Below, one piece after another: positions 1 through 5,989 of a stretch of 7,495 nt of DNA. The DNA is taken from the NCBI GenBank assembly GCA_030620925.1, contig JAUXIQ010000086.1:1-7495 (forward strand), in the 5' to 3' direction. Each line of letters opens with the position of its first letter. Position 1 is the first letter of the stretch. Made by a program: the position numbers and the translations under genes. Source of the stretch: JAUXIQ01 sp030620925 [NCBI: Nitrospinota bacterium]. GTDB taxonomy: Bacteria; JAUXIQ01. The notes under the pieces were generated by a model. It saw only the letters and a program-made list of their open reading frames with translations, searched no databases and was not told the DNA's origin.

Positions 1-194
1 GACCAACCCCACTCCTCCCTCAGAAGCTCCAGCCGCTGGCCCCTGGAGGCCGATCCGACCAGCGGATACTCCAGGCCGCTTCCCTCGCGCACATTAGCCG
101 CGTCGACTGCTACATAGACGTCCGCGGCCATGGCGGTAGTCTGAGCCAAAAAGAGCGCAATCACCGCCATCAGGCTCAACGCAGTAATTTTCAC
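1..194 (-). CDS. Exported SH3b-domain protein, N-terminal fragment
   Basis: The first 64 codons of a gene that runs off the left edge of the window. The GTG start at 194-192 is preceded by GGAGG six bases upstream. Residues 1-23 look like a Sec signal peptide: Lys2, a hydrophobic run (LSLMAVIALFLA), and an A-M-A cleavage site after about residue 23. The mature part begins DVYVAVDAANVREGSG and continues into GQRLELLREEWGW. This matches the start of a bacterial SH3 domain (SH3_3 type), with its typical N-V-R-x-G-x-G motif and the later strand ending in W-G-W. Such domains in the family usually bind cell-wall peptides or glycans, often next to a hydrolase domain. Whether a catalytic domain follows is not visible. 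It is the sixth gene of the left-hand string, 47 bp after the DUF123 gene, and fits an envelope role. Confidence 0.82.
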   Translation of the reverse strand, partial: MKITALSLMAVIALFLAQTTAMAADVYVAVDAANVREGSGLEYPLVGSASRGQRLELLREEWGW

Positions 195-200
195 AATACC

Positions 201-205
201 CCTCC
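201..205 (-). promoter_or_regulatory. Shine-Dalgarno site deciding the GTG start of the SH3b gene
   Basis: Minus-strand GGAGG lies six bases before the GTG at 194. It is followed by a clear signal peptide, so this non-ATG start is well supported. Confidence 0.75.
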
Positions 206-220
206 GACAGTTTATCTTTC

Positions 221-240
221 CTGAATATTAATCCATTCAG
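221..240. repeat. Inverted repeat between the DUF123 and SH3b genes
   Basis: Perfect six-base arms, CTGAAT (221-226) and ATTCAG (235-240), are separated by eight bases. The repeat starts one base beyond the DUF123 stop codon. In minus-strand RNA it can form a short AU-rich hairpin, but no T-tract follows, so it is not a normal intrinsic terminator. It could be an operator, a processing site or chance. Confidence 0.3.
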
Positions 241-241
241 A

Positions 242-730
242 CTATTTGAAATCTTCCGGCCCTACACTGTAAGACCCTTCTATCGTGGAGACAGCCTTTT
301 CTATCTCCCGCACGCCCTTTCCCACCGGGCACTTGACGAGGTGCCCCCTGCATCTGCAATCTGATGCGCCGAAGCGGGGAATGGGCGTTTCCCCTTCCAG
401 GGTCTCCAGGATCAGCAGGCTCAACTCGCACTCGGTGAAGGTTTCAACAGAATATATAAATACTCTTTTAATTATGCCATATTGGAGGAGATAGTCAACG
501 TGCCATCTCAATCTCTTATCTTTTCGGGCGTGTCTGGCCAGCCTTGCACGGAGGTTCCTGCGCGCGATTCCCGTGTAAACGTATAACCCTCCGGCCAGTC
601 CAAAAGTTCCCAGCTTGCCGGGGGTAAGCAGGGTGCGCCCGGGAAGGGAAATCGCCAGTTGGTAAAGCCCTGAATCCATGGCCGAAGTATTCGATAAGGC
701 CCCTCTGGCATCAGCGGGTTTTTCGCGCAT
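242..730 (-). CDS. DUF123 / COG1833 (Uri family) GIY-YIG-like nuclease domain protein
   Basis: A 162-residue protein made of one DUF123 (COG1833, 'Uri superfamily endonuclease') domain. Visible motifs, in order, are the GIY-like GLYQL at 21-25, GKLG at 38-41, the YIG-like YVYTG at 50-54, and RLARHAR at 63-69. These are followed by WHVDYLL at 76-82, C-E at 101-102 with a possible catalytic Glu, and the cysteine-containing FGASDCRCRGHL at 120-131. The family is uncharacterised biochemically; nuclease activity is inferred from the fold. It stands alone here rather than fused to endonuclease III as in some thermophiles. The ATG at 730 overlaps the upstream methyltransferase gene by 20 nt. A second in-frame ATG at 679 would give 145 residues, with the GIY motif starting at residue 4, which suits the family better. 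Neither ATG has a good Shine-Dalgarno site, so the start is open. A link to the neighbouring envelope genes is not obvious. Confidence 0.85.
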   Translation of the reverse strand: MREKPADARGALSNTSAMDSGLYQLAISLPGRTLLTPGKLGTFGLAGGLYVYTGIARRNLRARLARHARKDKRLRWHVDYLLQYGIIKRVFIYSVETFTECELSLLILETLEGETPIPRFGASDCRCRGHLVKCPVGKGVREIEKAVSTIEGSYSVGPEDFK

Positions 731-1412
731 AGAAAACGATACTCTTGGGAAACATACGGTTGAACAAGCGATCGAAGGATTTAAAAGAGTGCGAGGCTAT
801 AGTCCAATCAAGGAACATCTTATACAATCGGGGGATAAGGGCCGATTCCCGGCGCAATCCGAAGATGCACCTGAGCATCCAGTAAGCCGTATGAAATGAG
901 TGTTCGTGCCTCAAGGTTAAAATAGCCAGGGGCTGAGCCTTTAACATTCCGGCCAGTTCTTTTGCTTTATATTTTCTGATGTGTCCCCCGGGAGTATTGA
1001 AATATTCCGCGGAAAGAGTGCCGAAAAGGGCTTCAGAGAAAAACGTAGGGACGCTTATGGCCATCTCGCCGCCTTTCTTCAAAGCACGCACCAGTTCGCT
1101 CAATCCCCGCTGGTCGTCGGGGAGGTGTTCCAGGACCTCAGAGCAGACTATCTTGTGGAACGAGCCATCCTTGAAAGGCAAATGATGAACGTCTGCGATC
1201 AGCGCGGCGGATTGAGCTGATTTTTCTTTTTTGCCGTCCATAAGTGAAATGAAATATTTCACACGTAGCACGTCTTCCTCGAGGAGGTCCATGGCGATGA
1301 CGAAGCAGGGCTCCTTGCAGAGGTGAAAGGTGTGCCGGCCTGTTCCGCACCCCGCATCCAGGACCCTCTCCCCATCATTCACCTTCAGCAGATTAAAGTT
1401 TATGGTAAGCAT
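711..1412 (-). CDS. Class I SAM-dependent methyltransferase
   Basis: A 233-residue enzyme of the Methyltransf_11 type. Motif I is VLDAGCGTGRHTFHL at 17-31, the SAM-binding glycine loop. The acidic residue expected after strand 2 is Asp42 (AMDLLEED). The segment with LPFKDGSFHKIVCSEVLEHLPD at about 78-99 is the post-motif region with the usual E-V-L-E-H signature, and ALKKGGEMAISVP forms strand 5. The C-terminal half holds GGHIRKYKAKEL and a Trp/Leu/Phe-rich stretch (AYWMLRCIFGLRRES) that could bind a hydrophobic acceptor. The ATG at 1412 has GGGGA about eight bases upstream and overlaps the glycosyltransferase end by 20 nt, which suggests translational coupling. Being tied to a GT4 gene, it may methylate a sugar or a lipid-linked glycan; this is inference. 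The acceptor cannot be read from the sequence. Confidence 0.85.
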   Translation of the reverse strand: MLTINFNLLKVNDGERVLDAGCGTGRHTFHLCKEPCFVIAMDLLEEDVLRVKYFISLMDGKKEKSAQSAALIADVHHLPFKDGSFHKIVCSEVLEHLPDDQRGLSELVRALKKGGEMAISVPTFFSEALFGTLSAEYFNTPGGHIRKYKAKELAGMLKAQPLAILTLRHEHSFHTAYWMLRCIFGLRRESALIPRLYKMFLDWTIASHSFKSFDRLFNRMFPKSIVFYARKTR

Positions 1413-2637
1413 TGATGGCTTCCCCGTATACTTTCACCGTCTCTTCAGCCGCCCGCGACCAGGAGAACTCCTCCTCTATTCTGCGTCGCCCCCTTTCGCT
1501 GAGCCTGCATCTGAGGGTCTCGTCGTCGAAGATGGATTGCACCGCCTCGGCTATGGCAACCGGTTTTTTGGGGGGAACGAGTATGGCCGCCCCGTCGTTT
1601 CCCACCACCTCGGGCAGCGCACCGGCATCGGCGGCCACCACCGGCACCCCGCAGGACATTGCCTCCGCCGCCGGAAAGCCGAAACCCTCATACGTCGAGG
1701 GCACGACGGCCACTGAAGCTCTGCGATATTCTTCAACCAGCTTCTGGTCATCGATGCCGCTCAGGAATTCCACCTGATGGCTGATGCCCAGGCTCTCCAC
1801 TAATCTCCAGCTTCTACGGGGCTTCCTGTCAGCTCCGTTGACCACCGTCAGCCCCACGTTATCCCCCAGCATGCGCAGGGCCTCGGCCAGGTAGAGAAAA
1901 CCTTTTTTGCGGTCGTCAGTGTTGCCCACGAAGATAAGCCTTTTATTCGAGTGGGGCCCATCGCCCCGCGCGGGGGAAAACTTTACGGTGTCCACCCCGT
2001 TGTAGACCACCCTGATTGCGCCGCTATCAACCCTGAACACTTCGGCGATCTTTTCCGCCGAACTGTGGGATACGGCGATCACCCTATCCACGTAACCCGC
2101 CACCACGTGCTGCATGATCACAGGGTAGTAGATTATCCTCTTGAACTTTTCCCTGAACCGTCCGGCCTGGCACAGGTGTTCCTCCCTGTCTATGGACAGT
2201 GGATGATGGATGGTGGCTACCAGCGGGATGCCCAGCCCTCTCATCAGAAGAAGACCATAGCCCAGTGACTGGTTATCGTGCACCACGTCGAAGCGGTATC
2301 GCTTGAGGAGAGTCTTCAAGAGCAGGTACGCCCTGATGCTGAAGGTAAACATTTCGGGGAGTACGCCCACCCTGGTGGCGGCGAATTCCAGGAAGTTCAG
2401 TGGCGATAGCAGGGTCGATGCGGGGTATTCAGCCAGTTCCGCCGTCGGCACACCATACATATTGAGGTTATCCACCACGTGCAAGTGTACCCCGTCGGGT
2501 TTGCCGGGCAGAGGCGGGCCGGCCAAAATGTGGACCTCATGTCCCAGTTCCACCAGGGCCTTGCTCAGGTTATATATGTATATCCCCTGACCCCCGCAAT
2601 ACATATTGCCCCTGTAGCTGAGCAGACAGATTCTCAC
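1393..2637 (-). CDS. GT4-family glycosyltransferase (GT-B fold)
   Basis: A 414-residue retaining glycosyltransferase of family GT4. The N-terminal acceptor domain starts at once with VRICLLSYR and a glycine-rich GGQGIYIYNLSKALVELG (15-32), typical of Glyco_transf_4. A histidine-containing segment, VATIHHPLS, lies near 140. The nucleotide-sugar domain includes VVYNGVDTVKFSP (about 210-222), the strand RLIFVGNTDDRKKG, and an E-x7-E motif formed by Glu317 and Glu325 in STYEGFGFPAAEAMSCGVPVV, which contacts the donor sugar in the family. The GTG at 2637 is chosen because AGGGAG lies seven bases upstream and the domain begins right there. The open frame continues to 2811, but that part has no domain character and overlaps the preceding gene. 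The enzyme is probably cytoplasmic or loosely membrane-associated. Flanking methyltransferases suggest synthesis of a methylated glycan, glycolipid or similar envelope compound. Donor and acceptor are unknown. Confidence 0.9.
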   Translation of the reverse strand: MRICLLSYRGNMYCGGQGIYIYNLSKALVELGHEVHILAGPPLPGKPDGVHLHVVDNLNMYGVPTAELAEYPASTLLSPLNFLEFAATRVGVLPEMFTFSIRAYLLLKTLLKRYRFDVVHDNQSLGYGLLLMRGLGIPLVATIHHPLSIDREEHLCQAGRFREKFKRIIYYPVIMQHVVAGYVDRVIAVSHSSAEKIAEVFRVDSGAIRVVYNGVDTVKFSPARGDGPHSNKRLIFVGNTDDRKKGFLYLAEALRMLGDNVGLTVVNGADRKPRRSWRLVESLGISHQVEFLSGIDDQKLVEEYRRASVAVVPSTYEGFGFPAAEAMSCGVPVVAADAGALPEVVGNDGAAILVPPKKPVAIAEAVQSIFDDETLRCRLSERGRRRIEEEFSWSRAAEETVKVYGEAINAYHKL

Positions 2638-2644
2638 ACGCCGA

Positions 2645-2650
2645 CTCCCT
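2645..2650 (-). promoter_or_regulatory. Shine-Dalgarno site deciding the GTG start of the glycosyltransferase
   Basis: Minus-strand AGGGAG lies seven bases before the GTG at 2637. It supports the 414-residue form over the 472-residue open frame. Confidence 0.7.
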
Positions 2651-2697
2651 GAAAGGATTGAAGCAGATGGGCAGGAAACCTTCCACAACATAGATAA

Positions 2698-2717
2698 GGG
2701 GGGGAGTAGAAACCCCC
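2698..2717 (-). other. Short G/C hairpin after the small membrane-protein gene
   Basis: In minus-strand RNA, GGGGG (2717-2713, its first G being the last base of the TAG stop) can pair with the C-run at 2704-2698 across an eight-base loop. No T-tract follows (CTTATCTATG), so a classic terminator is unlikely. It may trim or stabilise the message, or mean nothing. The rest of the 79-bp gap holds only the glycosyltransferase ribosome binding site. Confidence 0.25.
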
Positions 2718-2998
2718 TAAGACTCGGAGGATTCTTCTTCCGTAACGTCGTCGGCTGCTTCTTCGGATTGCCCGGCGGGTGTCGACTCCAAAGTTTCCAT
2801 AGAGGAAACATCCGATTTTATGGTAACGATGGTCCAGCCTATCCAGAAGGCCAGGCCCAGCAGGGTCAGGAAACCTATGATGACCGGTATGGCCACCGCC
2901 CAGTAGTTCTGGTTTTTTATTCCCCAAATGAAAAATACTGCGGCAATCACCGTGCCGATGCATATCAGAAGGCCGTACGCTCTCGACTTATCCTGCAT
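2717..2998 (-). CDS. Small two-helix membrane protein with acidic C-terminal tail
   Basis: A 93-residue protein not assigned to any family. Residues 8-26 (from YGLLICIG to FFIW) and about 33-58 (from WAVAIPVI to WTIV) are strongly hydrophobic and should form two transmembrane helices, joined by a short GIKNQNY turn. From about residue 69 the tail is Glu/Asp/Ser-rich (for example SEEAADDVTEEESSES). It has almost no basic residues and is probably disordered. The ATG at 2998 has a strong GGAGG five bases upstream. An in-frame TTG at 3025 would add nine residues and has no such support. It sits between a methyltransferase (96-bp gap) and the glycosyltransferase (79-bp gap). It could be a membrane anchor or partner for one of these enzymes, but that is only context. 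It is likely a real gene because of the ribosome binding site and the membrane-protein composition. Confidence 0.72.
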   Translation of the reverse strand: MQDKSRAYGLLICIGTVIAAVFFIWGIKNQNYWAVAIPVIIGFLTLLGLAFWIGWTIVTIKSDVSSMETLESTPAGQSEEAADDVTEEESSES

Positions 2999-3003
2999 TA
3001 GCT

Positions 3004-3008
3004 CCTCC
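3004..3008 (-). promoter_or_regulatory. Shine-Dalgarno site of the small membrane protein
   Basis: Minus-strand GGAGG lies five bases before the ATG at 2998, within GGGGAGGAGCTAATG. It fixes the start at 2998 rather than at the upstream TTG. Confidence 0.75.
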
Positions 3009-3094
3009 CCAGAGGTTTCAAACAATCATTCACCTTCACCGCTCGTCGCCGATCGGATGGAGGCCGTAAAAGTTAAAAGAGGCGCTCATCTCGG

Positions 3095-3859
3095 TCAACG
3101 CCTGCTGACAGCTATTATCACATCCCCGAAAAAAGGCATTCTTGAAGCGACTCTACCCGTGACTTTCAAAACCCCCTGGGTAACCTCACGGGGCAACCTC
3201 TCCAGAAGGCTTCCCCAGTAGGGAAACCCCCACATTAACGAAACCCCCTCCATCTTCTCCAGCCTGAAAGGGCTACCCAGAAGCTCCTTTAAATTGGCAT
3301 AATGAATTAAATGGAGATGGTCTTCAGGAGGCTCCCAGAACCTTCTCCGGCGGCTTTCACTCCCCCTAAACACTGATAAGAAGGGAGAAAGCCTCCTGGA
3401 AAGCCAGCAGCTGAGACTCTCGAAATTGGCCACTGCAATCACCAGCTTCCCCCCCGGCTTCAGATTGTGATAGAGACTACGGACGCTCAGGAGGGGATCG
3501 GAAAAATGATCCAGGGCCCCCTTGCACATTATGCTGTCGAACACACCGGCTTTAAAAGGTGGCTGCTCGGCAATTCCCTGCACCAGATGTAATTTGCACC
3601 CCCCGCCGTTTTTCCTGGCATAATCCAACATAACACGGGAAGGCTCAAGGCCCACTACCAGCCTCCCGGGGCGGTAGAGCCGCAGGGCGTCTATCCCTCT
3701 GCCGCAGGCAACGTCGAGTATGGCTTTCGGGTTTCCCCGCTCAACTTCCGATAGAGTCGCCTCTGTCATCCTATGGAAGACGAATGTCGTGTCCTCTCTG
3801 ACGGGGGATCGGACGACATCGTCATCGTTCCACTCCACATCTACCTTCAGCTCATTCAC
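3095..3859 (-). CDS. Class I SAM-dependent methyltransferase, first gene of the left-hand operon
   Basis: A 254-residue Methyltransf_11-type enzyme. Motif I is ILDVACGRGIDALRL at 47-61, and the acidic residue closing strand 2 is Glu72 (VVGLEPSRVML). VFDSIMCKGALDHFSDP is the motif around strand 4, and LKPGGKLVIAVANFESL is strand 5 with its preceding loop. The C-terminal third is basic (GSESRRRRFW) and then contains aromatic and leucine-rich stretches (MWGFPYWGSLLERL), again compatible with a hydrophobic or membrane-near acceptor. The GTG at 3859 has only a weak GGGTGA upstream. An ATG at 3855 is out of frame, and a second GTG at codon 8 is an alternative. A good sigma70 promoter candidate lies about 65-93 bp upstream. 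It is a different subfamily from the methyltransferase two genes on: the motifs differ and there is no close sequence match by eye. Substrate unknown. Confidence 0.85.
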   Translation of the reverse strand: MNELKVDVEWNDDDVVRSPVREDTTFVFHRMTEATLSEVERGNPKAILDVACGRGIDALRLYRPGRLVVGLEPSRVMLDYARKNGGGCKLHLVQGIAEQPPFKAGVFDSIMCKGALDHFSDPLLSVRSLYHNLKPGGKLVIAVANFESLSCWLSRRLSPFLSVFRGSESRRRRFWEPPEDHLHLIHYANLKELLGSPFRLEKMEGVSLMWGFPYWGSLLERLPREVTQGVLKVTGRVASRMPFFGDVIIAVSRR

Positions 3860-3923
3860 TTTTCACCCGCAAAGCAAGCGTAAACGCCGTCATTCGGTAT
3901 TTCAGACGACCGGGGCAGGGAGA

Positions 3924-3952
3924 ATTATATCGAAGGATTGTTTTGAAATCAA
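3924..3952 (-). promoter_or_regulatory. Sigma70-type promoter candidate for the left-hand operon
   Basis: On the minus strand, -35 TTGATT (3952-3947, four of six consensus bases) is followed by a 17-bp spacer and a perfect -10 TATAAT (3929-3924). Transcription would start near 3917, giving a leader of about 58 nt before the GTG at 3859. An AT-rich stretch lies directly upstream. The remaining sequence of the 242-bp gap, on to 4101, shows no other feature I can support. Confidence 0.6.
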
Positions 3953-3981
3953 AAGAAAAAATCTCGTTCGGTCCATCCGAG
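3951..3981 (-). terminator. Weak intrinsic terminator candidate after the BFN-PDZ gene
   Basis: On the minus strand a small hairpin (TCGG, five-base loop, CCGA; or CTCG pairing with CGAG around it) is followed by a T-rich tract, TTTTTTCTTTT. The stem is only four base pairs and lies about 120 nt past the BFN-PDZ stop. The same T-tract overlaps the -35 element of the next promoter, so it may instead be an AT-rich promoter upstream element. Confidence 0.25.
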
Positions 3982-4101
3982 GATAACTATATCCCACCCT
4001 TCTCACCAGGACCATCTACCACGGCAGTATACTTAAATCCCATCCCGGTGCATGGCGGAAGCGATTGAAACCAATGTCCTGCGGACCGACGAACTCAATT
4101 G

Positions 4102-4905
4102 TTAAGGGACTCGAAAGGTAAGGGAGAGTTTATCCTTATCCCGCAGCACGTTCAAGGAGAATTCCTTTTTATCTTCCAAACGGACGAGTGTATCGTAAAA
4201 ATCCTTCAGGTTGGCCGTCTTAACGCCGTCCACCTCTATTATTACGTCCCCCCTGTTTAAGCCGGCTAAATCCGCCATCCCCTTTTCCTCGATATCCGAC
4301 ACCAGGACCCCCTCCGCACTGGGCAGACCAAAATATTCCGCCAGCTCCTGGTTTAGTGCCTGTGCGCCGAAGCCGTATCGCCGGCGAACCTTTTCCCCTG
4401 CCTCTTGAAATGCCCCTCCGATTCCCCGGGCCTGCTCCAGCACGAAACTGGCGGCATATATGGGAGCCTCAACCCTGACCGCCAACGCAATGGCATCGCT
4501 GGGCCTGGAATCGATTTCCATGGTTTTTCGGTCTTTCTCCAGCGTTATGGTGGCCAGGAAGATGTCCTCCTTGAGGTCGCTGATGACCACCTTTACCACC
4601 TTAATGCCCGACTTTTCCAGGATGTTCTTCAGCAGATCGTGGGTCATGGGGCGAGGAGTGTTAATGTTTTCCAGTCGAAGAGCTATGGCCTGAGCCTCCG
4701 GGAACCCTATCCATATGAGCAACTCACGCTCGTCATCCACCGACTCCAGAATGACCACCGGGGCATTTGTCTCAGGGTGGACAGATACCCCTTTTATCCT
4801 CATCTCTAACGCTTCTCCATCTTTAGTCTCTGCGTCCACCGATAGGATTAAAGGAGATAATGCCATCGAACAGACTATGATGGCGGCTATCAATAATTTT
4901 TTCAT
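4102..4905 (-). CDS. Exported bifunctional-nuclease-domain (BFN/DUF151) protein with C-terminal PDZ domain
   Basis: A 267-residue two-domain protein. Residues 1-25 form a signal peptide: Lys2-Lys3, a hydrophobic core (LLIAAIIVCSMALSPLILS), and a likely V-D-A cleavage before Glu26. Residues about 34-160 match the BFN domain (PF02577), with VVILESVDDERELLIWIG, the conserved E-A-Q-A-I-A-L segment, RPMTHDLL, and DSRPSDAIALAVR. Residues about 185-267 are a PDZ domain of HtrA type: the loop and strand GLPSAEGVLVSDIEEKG, then AGLNRGDVIIEVDG. There is no trypsin-like protease domain. In the family, BFN domains were named from a plant nuclease, and their bacterial role is unclear. Export plus a PDZ peptide-binding module argues for an envelope task, not DNA metabolism. 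The ATG at 4905 has GAGGTG seven bases upstream and follows the O-methyltransferase gene by 42 bp, so the two are probably co-transcribed. Confidence 0.88.
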   Translation of the reverse strand: MKKLLIAAIIVCSMALSPLILSVDAETKDGEALEMRIKGVSVHPETNAPVVILESVDDERELLIWIGFPEAQAIALRLENINTPRPMTHDLLKNILEKSGIKVVKVVISDLKEDIFLATITLEKDRKTMEIDSRPSDAIALAVRVEAPIYAASFVLEQARGIGGAFQEAGEKVRRRYGFGAQALNQELAEYFGLPSAEGVLVSDIEEKGMADLAGLNRGDVIIEVDGVKTANLKDFYDTLVRLEDKKEFSLNVLRDKDKLSLTFRVP

Positions 4906-4912
4906 GGTTTTT

Positions 4913-4918
4913 CACCTC
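4913..4918 (-). promoter_or_regulatory. Shine-Dalgarno site of the BFN-PDZ gene
   Basis: Minus-strand GAGGTG lies seven bases before the ATG at 4905. It supports a start that places the signal peptide at the very N-terminus. Confidence 0.7.
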
Positions 4919-4947
4919 ATGGTATCATCCGGACTCGGGTGGTTTTC

Positions 4948-5952
4948 CTATCCGCGCCAACCCTCGATCACCCGCGTCTTATCTCTGGTTAAGATTTTTC
5001 CCACACGGGAATAGCCCGCCTTGACAACCTGATTGCAAAGCTCCTGTGGGGCGTATACCCTGCCTCCTCCTGTAGCCACGAGCATATGAACGGCAAATAT
5101 CGCTGACTCCAGAGGCTCGGTCCTTTCCTCACTGATATCGAAATCGTGTATAACTATTCTCCCTCCAGGCGCAGTGGCCTCGTAACATTTAAGGAGCAGT
5201 CCGGCAATCTGTTCCTCGGACTGGCTGTGAAGTATGTTGGAGACCAGGATGAGGTCGTAATCGGAGCCTATGTCGTCCACGTGAAAATTCCCCGGAATGG
5301 TGGATATCCTTTCTTGAAGCCCATGCTCTTCGATCTTCCCCCTGGCTATGTTAACGGCCGGGGGTAGGTCGAAGACGACGCAGTGCAGCGAGGTCTCCTG
5401 CGAGGCGGCCACCAGGCTGTAGGTCCCCGGCCCCCCTCCCAGGTCCAGCATCTTTTTCACACCTTTCAGCGATACCGATTTCCATACCGCCTCCGCCCTC
5501 TCCCAACCCCTCTGATACATGCACAGGATGAAAGAACGGTTCAGCTCTTCATCTCCATCCAGGAACTTCTTCTCAGACACATCTTCGGGAACTCCGCTTT
5601 TCAGTACCTGTTCCAGATTGGACCAGGCTTCCCAGGTGTGGAGAGTATGCTTGAACATATCCCCCTTGTATTCCGGTTCGGAGGAAACAAGGAACCGCCC
5701 CGCCATGGGGCTGTTAAAATAGCGGGATTTCTCTTTACGGAGGGTCTTTAAGCCCGCCAGTGAATCGAGAAATATCTCCGCGGCCCGGGGGTCAAGTTCG
5801 AATGATTGAGCGATTTCAGCCGCCGTCCGGCCGCCGGCATGGAGTAAGTCGAATACTCCCAGATGCACGGCCACCAGTATTATCTTGGCCTGCCTGAAAC
5901 CCACCGATATTTTCAGCAGCTCTTCCAGCTCACCGCCTTTTCTGAAAGCCAT
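4948..5952 (-). CDS. COMT-like SAM-dependent O-methyltransferase
   Basis: A 334-residue enzyme of the plant COMT / acetylserotonin O-methyltransferase type (Methyltransf_2 after a winged-helix dimerisation domain). Residues about 8-90 are the dimerisation region (KISVGFRQAKIILVAVHLG, then the helix-turn-helix TAAEIAQSFELDPRAAEIFL). The SAM loop LDLGGGPG is at 169-176, and FDLPPAV at 194-200 carries the acidic ligand Asp195. NILHSQSEEQ around 239-248 places His242 where the family has its catalytic base, although the Asp usually next to it is Ser here. APGGRIVIHDF follows. The ATG at 5952 is chosen because it fits the family length, has an AGGGA about five bases upstream, and lies after the promoter candidate. 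A GTG at 6006 with GGAG would add 18 residues. Such enzymes methylate phenolic or quinone-like hydroxyls or natural products. No biosynthetic genes surround it, so the substrate is unknown. Confidence 0.85.
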   Translation of the reverse strand: MAFRKGGELEELLKISVGFRQAKIILVAVHLGVFDLLHAGGRTAAEIAQSFELDPRAAEIFLDSLAGLKTLRKEKSRYFNSPMAGRFLVSSEPEYKGDMFKHTLHTWEAWSNLEQVLKSGVPEDVSEKKFLDGDEELNRSFILCMYQRGWERAEAVWKSVSLKGVKKMLDLGGGPGTYSLVAASQETSLHCVVFDLPPAVNIARGKIEEHGLQERISTIPGNFHVDDIGSDYDLILVSNILHSQSEEQIAGLLLKCYEATAPGGRIVIHDFDISEERTEPLESAIFAVHMLVATGGGRVYAPQELCNQVVKAGYSRVGKILTRDKTRVIEGWRG

Positions 5953-5989
5953 TTCCTTCCCTTTTCCTTGCAGCAGCGGCCCGTTCAAC

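Noticed and set aside
1330-1716. Plus-strand open frame of 128 residues
   Set aside because: Antisense to the glycosyltransferase and methyltransferase genes. It has no motif and a low-complexity composition.
2638-2811. 58-residue N-terminal extension of the glycosyltransferase
   Set aside because: It is proline/lysine-rich with no domain character and overlaps the small membrane-protein gene. The GTG at 2637 has a good ribosome binding site exactly where the GT4 domain begins.
2999-3025. Nine-residue extension of the small membrane protein from a TTG
   Set aside because: The extension contains the GGAGG that serves the ATG at 2998, and the TTG has no site of its own.
3982-4101. Possible small RNA or short gene in the remaining intergenic sequence
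   Set aside because: No open frame with a ribosome binding site, no clear hairpin-plus-T-tract, and no known RNA motif recognised by eye.
4405-4809. Plus-strand open frame of 134 residues
   Set aside because: Antisense to the BFN domain, whose own frame has clear family motifs. No recognisable protein features.
5383-5751. Plus-strand open frame of 122 residues
   Set aside because: Antisense to the O-methyltransferase; no motif or convincing ribosome binding site.
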